A stretch of 43,143 nucleotides of DNA, taken from DATGEO01 sp035310015. GTDB taxonomy: Bacteria; Chloroflexota; Dormibacteria; Dormibacterales; Dormibacteraceae. Location: contig DATGEO010000092.1 of assembly GCA_035310015.1 (NCBI GenBank), positions 1-43,143 on the forward strand, read 5' to 3'. The notes under the pieces were generated by a model, which worked only from the letters and a program-made list of their open reading frames with translations, made no database searches and was not told where the DNA came from. Every line of letters starts with the position of its first letter. Position 1 is the first letter of the stretch. A program made the position numbers and the translations under genes. This document shows, in pieces, positions 7,543-15,491 of the stretch.

Positions 7543-8655
7543 ATGAAGTCAGTTCATGATTTGGCAATGGAGTTCGCCCGCTGGCTCGAGGTCGTCACCG
7601 GGACGGTGCTCGGGCTCCTCGCCTTCTACGACATATTCAAGTCGATCGTGCTGCCCCGTCCCGCGATCAACAAGTTCATCTTCGTCCGCCAGCTGTTCTT
7701 CAGCACCTGGGCGCTGTGGCGGCGGATCGGCGACCGGATCGAGAACCAGGGCCGCCGCGAGGGCTGGCTCGCCACGTTCGCGCCGATCGGCGCGCTGCTC
7801 ATGTTCCTGGTGTGGGGAGGAGCGCTGATCCTGGCGTACGCCCTGATCTACGACGGCCTGCGCGGCGAGATTCGCCCCGTGCCGGGCGACTTCCTCGAGT
7901 CGCTGTATTTCTCCGCCACCACGCTAGTGCCGCTGAGCTATGGCGACTTCGTGCCCATCGGCTACGTCGCCAGGATCTTCACCATCAGCGAGAGCGCCAC
8001 GGGCGTTGCCGTCGCCGCGCTCGCGATCACGCTGCTGTTCTCGCTGTACGACTCGTTCCAGAGGCGGGAGGAGCTGGTGGTCGCGCTTGACGCGCTGGCG
8101 GGTGCGCCGCCCTCGGGGCTGCAGATCCTCGAGACCTCGGCCGAGCTCGGGATGCGCGACCAGCTCTCGAAGACCTTCGACGACTGGCGCGCGTGGACGG
8201 CGATGGTCCTGGAAAGCCACCTGGCCTATCCGCTGCTGTTCTACTTCCGCTCGAGTCACGACAACGAGGCGTGGCTCAACTCGTTCGGTGCGGTGATGGA
8301 CGCGGCCAACCTCGTGATGAGCACCGTAGACGGTGAAGCCGTCGGCTCGGCGCGGCTGATGCTCACCGTCGGCAATCACCTCGTCGAGGACATGTCGTGG
8401 AACTTCGGCTACGACAAGGATGAGGAGGTCGGCGTCGAGCACGACGAGTTCGTGGCCGCCATCCAGAGGCTCGAGCACGCCGGCTACACCTGCCGCGATA
8501 TCGAGGCCGCGTGGCAGAAGTTCTCCAAGATCCGGCTGAAGTACGCCTATGTGCTGAACCAGTCGGCGCGACGCTTCGCGATCATCCCCGCCACCTGGAT
8601 CAGCGACCGCTCGTACATCCCGCACCGGGGCCGGCGGCGGGCGCGGGTGGGCTGA
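7543..8655 (+). CDS. Two-TM potassium-channel-like protein
   Basis: 370-residue membrane protein with hydrophobic segments near residues 10-35, 85-108 and 145-170. The pore loop reads SLYFSATTLVPLSYGDFVPIG, the position of the K+ channel filter, but with LSYGD in place of the usual VGYGD. The C-terminal half is soluble and helical with no recognised RCK domain. The ATG at 7543 has GGAGGAAT about 7 nt upstream. It lies 5 nt before the next gene. The ion-channel assignment is inferred from the P-loop and topology. Confidence 0.7.
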   Translation: MKSVHDLAMEFARWLEVVTGTVLGLLAFYDIFKSIVLPRPAINKFIFVRQLFFSTWALWRRIGDRIENQGRREGWLATFAPIGALLMFLVWGGALILAYALIYDGLRGEIRPVPGDFLESLYFSATTLVPLSYGDFVPIGYVARIFTISESATGVAVAALAITLLFSLYDSFQRREELVVALDALAGAPPSGLQILETSAELGMRDQLSKTFDDWRAWTAMVLESHLAYPLLFYFRSSHDNEAWLNSFGAVMDAANLVMSTVDGEAVGSARLMLTVGNHLVEDMSWNFGYDKDEEVGVEHDEFVAAIQRLEHAGYTCRDIEAAWQKFSKIRLKYAYVLNQSARRFAIIPATWISDRSYIPHRGRRRARVG

Positions 8656-8660
8656 CGCAA

Positions 8661-9509
8661 GTGAGGGTCGTCTCGCTGCTGCCGAGCGCCACCGAAACCC
8701 TCTTCGCGCTTGGGCTCGGTGACCGGATCGTGGCCGTGACCCATGAGTGCGACCACCCGCCCGAGGCCATGCGCCTGCCGGTGGTCACGCGCTCGGTCTT
8801 CGACTTCGCGCGCTCGTCGAGCGGCGACATCGAGGCCGAGGTCGCGGGCGCCGCCGCCCGCGGCGAATCGCTCTACGAGGTCGACGTCGACGCCATTCGC
8901 GACCTCAAGCCCGATCTGGTCGTGGCGCAGGACGTGTGCCGCGTCTGCGCGGTCACGGCCGGCCAGGTGGCGGACGAGCTGGCGCCGATCCCCGTGCTGC
9001 GGCAGCACCCGCACACGTTCGAGGACGTGATGCGGGACATGGTCGAGCTGGCGGACGCTTGCGGCGCGGAGGCCACGCCGCTCATGGCCTCGCTGCGGGA
9101 GCGGGTGGACGCCGCGGCGGAACGGGTGTCGCGACTGTCCCCGGTGCGGGGCGTGTTCCTCGAATGGCTCGACCCTCCATACCCGGCGGGACACTGGACG
9201 CCCGACCTGCTCCGCCTGGCCGGGATCGAGGATCCGCTCGCGCGCGGCGGGCGGCCCTCGGTCGCGGTCACATGGGATGAAGTCCGAGCCGCCAGGCCGG
9301 CGCTGCTCGTGCTGGCGCCGTGCGGCTGGGGGCGGGAGCGGGCGGAGCGGGAGGCCGAGGCGCTCAAGGGCCAGGTCGACTCGGTCGGAGCCGAGCAGGT
9401 CGCGGTGCTCGACGGGTCGGCGTACTTCAACCGTCCCGGTCCGCGCCTGGTCGACTCGCTGGAGTTGCTCGTCGACATCCGGACGGCACACGCCGTAAAC
9501 CGTTCTTAA
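8661..9509 (+). CDS. Cobalamin-binding periplasmic-like protein (BtuF fold)
   Basis: 282-residue class III substrate-binding fold. It starts MRVVSLLPSATETLFALGL, the hallmark of the BtuF/cobalamin-binding family, followed by VTHECDHP and PDLVVAQDVCRVCAV in the first lobe and a long helix before the second lobe. There is no signal peptide; the GTG at 8661 starts directly at the first strand, as in many cytosolic actinobacterial members. Two CxxC-like positions (CRVC) are present. No BtuCD genes are adjacent, so a role in B12 import is uncertain. Five nt separate it from the channel gene. Confidence 0.75.
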   Translation: MRVVSLLPSATETLFALGLGDRIVAVTHECDHPPEAMRLPVVTRSVFDFARSSSGDIEAEVAGAAARGESLYEVDVDAIRDLKPDLVVAQDVCRVCAVTAGQVADELAPIPVLRQHPHTFEDVMRDMVELADACGAEATPLMASLRERVDAAAERVSRLSPVRGVFLEWLDPPYPAGHWTPDLLRLAGIEDPLARGGRPSVAVTWDEVRAARPALLVLAPCGWGRERAEREAEALKGQVDSVGAEQVAVLDGSAYFNRPGPRLVDSLELLVDIRTAHAVNRS

Positions 9510-9564
9510 TAGCTCCCAATATTTCGACGCTGAATTCGGCAGACATTAGTACCCGGCCGGCGGC

Positions 9565-9798
9565 ATGATTGCCTTCGGGGTGAGACAGGGCGGGCGCGGG
9601 ACCGGCGGTGGCGCTGCTGCGGGCCGCCACCGGTCCGCTTCATCGGGCGCGGGTCGGGTGGAACCGATCAGCGTGGGCTGCACCACGTGTGGCCGGCAGC
9701 CGACCACGACGCTGGTCTTCCATGCCGGCCGGCTGTACTGCAGCACCGGCTGCGTGAGCTCCGCCGAGCTGGCGGTTCCGGGCCTGTTCCTGGGCTGA
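9565..9798 (+). CDS. Small putative zinc-binding protein
   Basis: 77 codons. The first half is Gly/Arg-rich and low in complexity; the second half holds VGCTTCGR, an 11-residue spacer and YCSTGC, four cysteines spaced like a small zinc ribbon. It ends 7 bp before the convergent glycosyltransferase gene. No clear Shine-Dalgarno. Family not recognised; it could be a chance frame, but the Cys pattern argues for a real short protein, perhaps with a start further in. Confidence 0.4.
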   Translation: MIAFGVRQGGRGTGGGAAAGRHRSASSGAGRVEPISVGCTTCGRQPTTTLVFHAGRLYCSTGCVSSAELAVPGLFLG

Positions 9799-9805
9799 GC
9801 TCCGG

Positions 9806-11272
9806 TTAGTCCGGTCTGTCGAGCACGTCGGTGATGAGCTCGGCCTGCTGCATCAGGTGGCGCGGAGCCAGGAAGTGACGGCCGATGCGACGCCGGGCCG
9901 CGGCGCCGAGCTCGCGGGCCATCGTCTCGTCCTGGAGAACCGTCACCACGGCCCGCCCGAGCGACGCGAGGTCGCGCGGGTCGTCGATCAACACGCCACT
10001 CCTGCCGTCCTCGATCTGGTCCTCGATCCCGCCCACGCGGCTGGCCACGAGCGGCCGGCTCTTCCACATCGCCTCGGCGACCGTCAGTCCGAACCCCTCG
10101 GCCAGGCTCTTCTGCACCACTACGTCGGCGCGCCGCTGCAGGGCGTTGACGAGCGCGGCGTTCTCCTCTTCGTCCTCCATCGGCAGCTGCGCGAGGTGCA
10201 CTCGATCGCGGATCGACGCCGGCAGCGACTCGCGGCGGGCGCGCAGCTCTTGGAGGATCTCGGGCTGCTCGGGGTCGTCTGACACCGAGGTCGCGGACGG
10301 ACCCGCGATCACCAGGTGCGCCGCCGTCGAACCGGAGATGTGGGCCGCGAACCCGTCGACCACGCCAGTCGGATCTTTGAGGCGGTCCCAGCGTGAGACC
10401 TGCACGATCAGCTGCGTGTCCGGCGCCAACCCGCCCTCGGGCAGCCCGGACACGCGTCGGGTGATGCGTCCGCGCGTCCCGTCCGAGCGCAGGAACGTCG
10501 CGTCGCCGTTCGTGCCCTGGAGAACGCCGCCATCGCGCAGAAGGCCGATGACCGTCGGGCCGTCGAGCTCCTGGTTCTTGACCGTGAACGCGTCGATCGA
10601 CGGCGCAACGATTCGCACGCGCGACTCGTCGAGTCCATCCCACACGTACTTACGGCGCGAGAACACGACCGCCGCCGCGCTCGACAGATAGCCGCGGAGA
10701 AACGACCACGCCGCGCGCCCCGCGTCGTTGGGCTCGTCGACTCCGACATGGCACCGCCAGACGACCGTGCATCCGGCGTTGGCCAGCGCCGGCGCCATGC
10801 CGACGGTTTGCGGATCGTGGAGCAGGGCGACGTCGCCCGGGCGCGCGACCTCGAGGAGCGCGGCGGCGTTGGCGGCCTCCGACTCCTCGTACGTCCTGCG
10901 TTCGCCGGCGGTCAAGCCCTGACCGTCAGGGTCCACGCCGTGCAGCAGCGTGTGGAGCTTCTTGGTCACGGCGAAGAACTCGGGAGGACCCTGGACCACG
11001 ACCCAGCGAGCGTCGATCCCAGCACCCCGGTCGTACGGGATCAGGGCGTTGAGCAGCTCCGCGACCCCGCCGCCTCGGGCGGTCGAGTTCACGTTCCAAA
11101 CGACGCGGCCTCGAAGCCGCGCCGCCGCCCGCGTCATCGCCTGGTCGAACTCGTTCCAGACCTCCGGCTCGAGCAGAGGGCGGTAGCGGTCCGACGGCGC
11201 CGCGCCGAGCTCGACGGCCGTCAACTTGGAGTCGGCCAACGCTATGTAAACGCGGCGACACGGCTGCAGCAC
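9806..11272 (-). CDS. GT4 glycosyltransferase, trehalose synthase (TreT)-like
   Basis: 488-residue GT-B glycosyltransferase of the GT4 family, resembling TreT, which makes trehalose from NDP-glucose and glucose. The N-lobe has VWNVNSTARGGGVAELLNAL, the TreT-like nucleotide start, and HDPQTVGMAPAL, WRCHVGVDEPN; the C-lobe has VQVSRWDRLKDP and the E-x7-E motif EGFGLTVAEAMWKSRP. The GTG start at 11272 is 12 nt after the upstream MFS stop, so the two were probably one operon. A GH15 enzyme at the right edge and the glycogen-debranching-like gene give alpha-glucan/trehalose context. The exact acceptor is inferred. Confidence 0.8.
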   Translation of the reverse strand: MLQPCRRVYIALADSKLTAVELGAAPSDRYRPLLEPEVWNEFDQAMTRAAARLRGRVVWNVNSTARGGGVAELLNALIPYDRGAGIDARWVVVQGPPEFFAVTKKLHTLLHGVDPDGQGLTAGERRTYEESEAANAAALLEVARPGDVALLHDPQTVGMAPALANAGCTVVWRCHVGVDEPNDAGRAAWSFLRGYLSSAAAVVFSRRKYVWDGLDESRVRIVAPSIDAFTVKNQELDGPTVIGLLRDGGVLQGTNGDATFLRSDGTRGRITRRVSGLPEGGLAPDTQLIVQVSRWDRLKDPTGVVDGFAAHISGSTAAHLVIAGPSATSVSDDPEQPEILQELRARRESLPASIRDRVHLAQLPMEDEEENAALVNALQRRADVVVQKSLAEGFGLTVAEAMWKSRPLVASRVGGIEDQIEDGRSGVLIDDPRDLASLGRAVVTVLQDETMARELGAAARRRIGRHFLAPRHLMQQAELITDVLDRPD

Positions 11273-11284
11273 CGGAGCAATCCG

Positions 11285-12514
11285 TCAGGCCTGCTGGTTC
11301 CTCCGGCCGGCGGAGGGCAACCTCGTGGTCAGCAGCGCGGCCGCCAGCGAGACGGCGGCACTGGTGATCAGCACGAGGTTCAGGCTCTCGCGTACGAGCA
11401 CGGCGCCGATCACGCCGCCGATGATCGAAGCGAAGTAGATCGGCAGGAGCACCAGGTTGAGGGTGGTGGCGCGCCGCTCCTCCGGCACCGCCGTCGCCAG
11501 CAGCGAGAACACCATCGAGATCGCGGTCGCGGCTGCGGCCCCGAGGACGGTCGATCCCACGGCCAGCCAGAGGAAATTCGGGGCCCACGCCAGCTCGGCG
11601 AGGCTTGCCGCGGCAAGGGCGCCGGCGGCGATCAGCACCACCTTGAAACCGATTCGGTCGCCCGCCGCACCAGCGGCCGGTGAAAGCAGGGCTCCAACAA
11701 CCGCGGTCGCGCCGAAGATGAGCCCGATGTCGCCTGCCGTCCCATGCAGCCGCACGACGAGCAGCGGCAGGAACGGGTTGGCCATCGAGTACGCGAAGTA
11801 CACGATGCCGAACACACCGAACACCGCGAGCGTGATGGGGGTGGTGAGCGTCAGCCGCACCGCCTGCACGGCTTGGGTCACAGCCGACCCGGTCGGGCCG
11901 ACGGTCCGCCGCGCCTCGCGCGCGAACGCCAGGATCACCAATCCGGCCACGAGCGAGATGGCCGAATCGAGAAGGAACAGCGTGTGGAGGTTCAGGAACC
12001 CGTGGTCGACGACCCATCCGCCAACAGCGGGCCCCAGCGCGAATCCCAACTAAGGCGATATCCCGAACAGCGAGATCGCGAAGCCGACACGACCGGCCGG
12101 CGCGGCCGCGCGCAGCGCCGTCAGCATCACGCCGGTGTTGCCGAGCTGGAACCCGACGAGCAGCAGCGCGAATCCCGCCTCCCACCGGTTCTGCGACAGC
12201 CAGAGCCCGGCGAACACGACCATCTCCACGAAGGCGCTGCGGGCGATGACCGGGATCCGGCCGTAGCGCTCGGCCCACACGCCCCAGAACGGAACGAGCG
12301 GCAGCCCGAACACGAAGAACGTCGCGTTGAGGTAGCCGGTCCACGCAGGAACCTCGGCGGGAGGCACACCGACCGTGCCCAGGTAGAGCGGCAGGAACCT
12401 GAAAACGTGCGCCACGGAGAAGGCTTCTATCGTCGAAGCGATTCCGAAGACCACGAGGAGGGTCACCCATCCCGAAGCTCCGTGCTCTGCCTTCGTCGTC
12501 GTGCCCGCGGCCAT
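11285..12514 (-). pseudogene. MFS transporter interrupted by an in-frame amber codon
   Basis: Major facilitator protein of about 409 codons with 12 predicted TMs, split by a TAG at 12050-12052. The frame does not change: before the stop it reads FAISLFGISP and right after it LGFALGPAVGGWVVDHG, a continuous MFS TM5 motif (the SPxLGxALGPxxGG pattern). One CAG-to-TAG change would explain this. The second half begins with TTG right after the stop, so termination-reinitiation could make two half-proteins. It lies upstream of the trehalose synthase-like gene, so sugar export is a guess. A sequencing error is also possible. Confidence 0.75.
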
Positions 12515-12584
12515 GGCAGCGGACTATAGGACCGGCCGTCGCGGTTAGGTTTTGAGTGCGGCCGGCAGTGGCATAGGTGAGGCA

Positions 12585-13493
12585 ATGAAACTGGAAGGCA
12601 TACATCACGTCAGCTCGATCACCGGCGACGCGCAGGCGAACGTCGACTTCTACGCGGGACAGCTCGGCCTTCGCCTGGTCAAGAAGACCGTGAACCAGGA
12701 CGATCCCACCGTCTATCACCTCTTCTACGGCGACGACGCGGGCAGCCCGGGGATGGATCTGACGTTCTTCGAGTACCCGGGCGCGGCGCCAGGGCGCGCC
12801 GGCCAGGGGATGATCCACCGCATCGTTCTGCGGGTCGGCTCCGAAGCCGCGCTCGACTTCTGGCAGCGGCGCCTGGGCGGTGAGCGCAGGTCGCCGGCCT
12901 CGCTGCTCTTCTCAGATCCCGAAGGCCTTGGGCTGGAGCTGCGGGTGGTCGAGACCTCCGACGCTCCGCTGACGGCATCGCATCCCGACATCCCGGAGCA
13001 CTTCGCGATCCAGGGGTTCGAAGAGGTGCGCGCCTACACGGCAGACCCCGATCGCAGCCGCGGTCTTTTCGAGGAGGCGCTGGGTTTCGAGAAGGACGGT
13101 GGCATGTCGTGGGCCGTTCGCGGCGAGCGCCGCGCCGGCCGGTACGTCTTCGACCCCGCGCCCGCCGAGCGTGGCGTGCCCGGCGCGGGCACGGTGCACC
13201 ACGTCGCGTGGGCGTCGCGGGATGACGAGCAGGTCGCGTGGCGGGAGCGCGTGATCCGCGGCGGGGCGAGGCCGACGCCCGTGATCGACCGCTTCTGGTT
13301 CAAGTCGGTCTACTTCCGCGAGCCGAGCGGCGTGCTCTTCGAGATCGCGACCATGGGTCCGGGTTTCGCGGTCGACGAGGACCCCGCGCATCTCGGAGAG
13401 AAGCTGGTCCTGCCTCCACGATTCGAAGCGCTGCGCGAGCAGCTGGAGCACACGCTGACGCCGATCCACGCGCCCGCGGGCGCGCGCAGCTGA
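12585..13493 (+). CDS. Ring-cleaving dioxygenase-like VOC protein
   Basis: 302-residue two-module glyoxalase/extradiol dioxygenase (VOC fold), resembling MhqO/LinE-type hydroquinone ring-cleavage enzymes. It starts MKLEGIHHVSSITGDAQANV; the second module has VHHVAWASRDDEQVAW and ends VLFEIATMGPGFAVDEDP. The His of GIHHVSS, the His of VHHVAW and the Glu of LFEIAT are the expected Fe(II) ligands (2-His-1-carboxylate). The ATG at 12585 has AGGTGAGG directly upstream. Divergent from the MFS gene. The substrate (a hydroquinone or quinol) is inferred from family. Confidence 0.82.
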   Translation: MKLEGIHHVSSITGDAQANVDFYAGQLGLRLVKKTVNQDDPTVYHLFYGDDAGSPGMDLTFFEYPGAAPGRAGQGMIHRIVLRVGSEAALDFWQRRLGGERRSPASLLFSDPEGLGLELRVVETSDAPLTASHPDIPEHFAIQGFEEVRAYTADPDRSRGLFEEALGFEKDGGMSWAVRGERRAGRYVFDPAPAERGVPGAGTVHHVAWASRDDEQVAWRERVIRGGARPTPVIDRFWFKSVYFREPSGVLFEIATMGPGFAVDEDPAHLGEKLVLPPRFEALREQLEHTLTPIHAPAGARS

Positions 13494-13499
13494 GCCTGC

Positions 13500-14183
13500 C
13501 TAGGCCGCCGGAACTCCTGGTGGCGCCGGGGGCGCCATGGGGGCGGCTTGCATGCGCTCGAACCACGCGGCCACGCCGGCCTGGATCGAGAACGCGTAGA
13601 TGGCCGTGAAGAAAAAGCCGATGCAGCAGGCGATGATGCCGACCCCGGCGATCAGGCCGGCCACGAAGATGACCAGCCCGCCGATCACGCTGTTGGTGAC
13701 ATTGCGTGTCGCGTACTGCCACACCCGGCCCACGTCGAGCCCGCCGCCGAAGCCGCCGTGGAAGGTCAGGACGATCAGCGAGGGGAGCAGGAAATCGAGG
13801 AAGAGGCTGGCGAGAAAGCTCCACAGCGAGCCCAGCCCGGACAGCGGCGAGCTCGAATAGTAGGGGTAGCCGTTGCTGGAGGCGTTCCTGATCGCCGCCG
13901 TGCTGGCGGCGCCGATCCCGTCGAGGATCCAGGCCGGGATGTTCAAGACGATGGCGTAGATGACGTACACGCCGAAAAGGGCGATGCCGCGCTCGAGGTG
14001 GAAGCCCGCCGGCGGCAGCTCGTTGCGACCGGCGCGCGCGTTCTCGAAGGCCATCATCAGCCACCCGACCGCGGCGATCCAGCCGACGATCGGGATGATC
14101 AGGATGAGCCCCTGCACCACCACCTTGCCGAGCCAGCTGGGGTCCCGAAACGCCCATCCGAACGCATCGCCGACGCTGTTCAT
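13500..14183 (-). CDS. DUF4013 membrane protein
   Basis: 227-residue polytopic membrane protein with five or six TMs. The opening pattern (DAFGWAFRDPSWLGKVVVQG then LILIIPIVGWIAAVGWLMMAF) matches DUF4013 proteins. The C-terminus is Pro/Ala-rich. It ends 7 bp from the convergent dioxygenase gene. Function unknown. The ATG at 14183 is the only start before the domain. Confidence 0.72.
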   Translation of the reverse strand: MNSVGDAFGWAFRDPSWLGKVVVQGLILIIPIVGWIAAVGWLMMAFENARAGRNELPPAGFHLERGIALFGVYVIYAIVLNIPAWILDGIGAASTAAIRNASSNGYPYYSSSPLSGLGSLWSFLASLFLDFLLPSLIVLTFHGGFGGGLDVGRVWQYATRNVTNSVIGGLVIFVAGLIAGVGIIACCIGFFFTAIYAFSIQAGVAAWFERMQAAPMAPPAPPGVPAA

Positions 14184-14235
14184 CAGCGCGGAGTCTAGCC
14201 GTCCAGCGGGCGGTTGGCCAGAGCGCCGCGAGAGT

Positions 14236-14264
14236 TGACCGCCCCACCACCCGCCCTTAACCTG
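14236..14264 (+). promoter_or_regulatory. Promoter of the secreted phosphoesterase gene
   Basis: TTGACC (14236-14241), a 17-nt spacer and TAACCT (14259-14264) form a plausible sigma-70-type promoter about 60 nt before the phosphoesterase ATG. Found by eye within the 140-bp divergent spacer. Confidence 0.45.
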
Positions 14265-14323
14265 GGTTTGCTTTCATCGGGCGTAACCACGTCGGTCCAG
14301 CCTTGCTCTAGGGGGGTATTTCC

Positions 14324-15400
14324 ATGAGGCTGATGCGTCTCGCTGTCGGCATGCTGGCGTTGGCGGGTGTGGCCTTGATGTCGACACCGGTCATCGGCTC
14401 GGCGACACCTCTCGTCTCCCAGATCCCGCCCTACCAGCACATCGTCGAGATCATGATGGAGAACCAGTCTTACGGCACGATCATCGGCAATCCGCTGGCT
14501 CCGAACCTCAACGCTCTGGCCAATCAGTACGGCCTGGCAACCAACTATTTCGGCGTCACTCATCCCAGCGAACCCAACTACGTCGCGTCGGCCGGCGGCA
14601 GCTTCTTCGGGATTCAGGACGACAACCAGTTCTACTGCACCGCCGCCATCGCGGCCACCGAACCATCGTCGTGGCACTGCGCCGGCACCACGGTCGACCA
14701 CACGGTCAGCGCGCCGAACATCGCCGATCAGCTGACCGCCTCCGGCAAGACCTGGAAGGGCTACTTCCAGAGCCTGCCCGCGATCACTGGGCCTGTGATC
14801 AAGCTCGGCCCCGACGCCAACGGGCCGTACACCTTCAAAGCCCCAAGCGCCTTCAACGCCCTGTACGCCTCCAAGCACAACCCCTTCATCAACTTCACCG
14901 GGACGCAGGACGCGCTGGCCAGCATGGTGCCCGACACGCAGCTGGCGACGGACCTGGCCGGCAACACCCTGCCCAACTTCAGCCTGGTGGTGCCCAACCA
15001 GTGCAACGACATGCACGGCACCGGCGGATGCGGTACGACCTCGCTGATCGCACTCGGTGACTCGTATGTCGCCGCCACCGTCAACGAGATCATGTCCTCG
15101 GCGGTCTGGCAGCGCGGCGACGCCAACAACGCCATCGTGATCACCTGGGACGAGGACGACTTCTCCGACCAGGGTCAGCCCGGGACGGGCTGCTGCGGCG
15201 CCGACCCGGGGGGCGGTCACGTGGTGACGATCGTGATCAGGAACCACCCGTCCGATTCCGGAACCCACGTTGTGGACAGCACCGCGTACAACCACTACTC
15301 GCTGCTGAAGACCATGGAGGTCGCTCTCCGGCTGCCCTGCCTGGCGCACGCGTGCGACAGCATCGTGCCGGCGATGACCCCGCTGTTCGGGGAGGCGTGA
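14324..15400 (+). CDS. Secreted phosphoesterase (phospholipase C/acid phosphatase-like)
   Basis: 358-residue exported protein of the phosphoesterase family (PF04185 type). Residues 1-27 are a Sec signal peptide (basic start, hydrophobic core, cleavage near GSA). The family motifs follow: HIVEIMMENQSYGTIIG at the mature start, THPSEPNYVAS, and IVITWDEDDFSDQG plus GGGHVVTIVI near the C-terminus, which supply metal and catalytic residues (E, N, D, H). Many cysteines are paired in the secreted part (FYCTAA, WHCAG, QCNDMHGTGGCG, GCCG). The Shine-Dalgarno GGGGG precedes the ATG by about 8 nt. Phospholipid or phosphomonoester substrate not resolved. Confidence 0.82.
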   Translation: MRLMRLAVGMLALAGVALMSTPVIGSATPLVSQIPPYQHIVEIMMENQSYGTIIGNPLAPNLNALANQYGLATNYFGVTHPSEPNYVASAGGSFFGIQDDNQFYCTAAIAATEPSSWHCAGTTVDHTVSAPNIADQLTASGKTWKGYFQSLPAITGPVIKLGPDANGPYTFKAPSAFNALYASKHNPFINFTGTQDALASMVPDTQLATDLAGNTLPNFSLVVPNQCNDMHGTGGCGTTSLIALGDSYVAATVNEIMSSAVWQRGDANNAIVITWDEDDFSDQGQPGTGCCGADPGGGHVVTIVIRNHPSDSGTHVVDSTAYNHYSLLKTMEVALRLPCLAHACDSIVPAMTPLFGEA

Positions 15401-15416
15401 TCACCCGATCTCGTTA

Positions 15417-15462
15417 GGCACGGCCCGGCTTCCGCGCCGCGTGGTGGCGCGGAGCCGGTGCC
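15417..15462 (+). terminator. Strong GC-rich hairpin after the phosphoesterase gene
   Basis: CCGGCT-T-CCGCGCC (15425-15438) pairs with GGCGCGG-AGCCGG (15446-15458) around a 7-nt loop with one bulged T; outer GGCA/TGCC can extend it. It lies 17 nt after the stop codon. The downstream run is weak (GTTTTAC, from 15470), so termination is likely but not certain. Confidence 0.5.
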
Positions 15463-15491
15463 CGCCGTGCGTTTTACGTAGCTTTACTTGG

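Noticed and set aside
12050..12052. TAG in the MFS gene as pyrrolysine
   Set aside because: Nothing points to Pyl use: no pyl genes in view, a membrane transporter is not a known Pyl protein, and the site favours a simple Gln-to-stop change.
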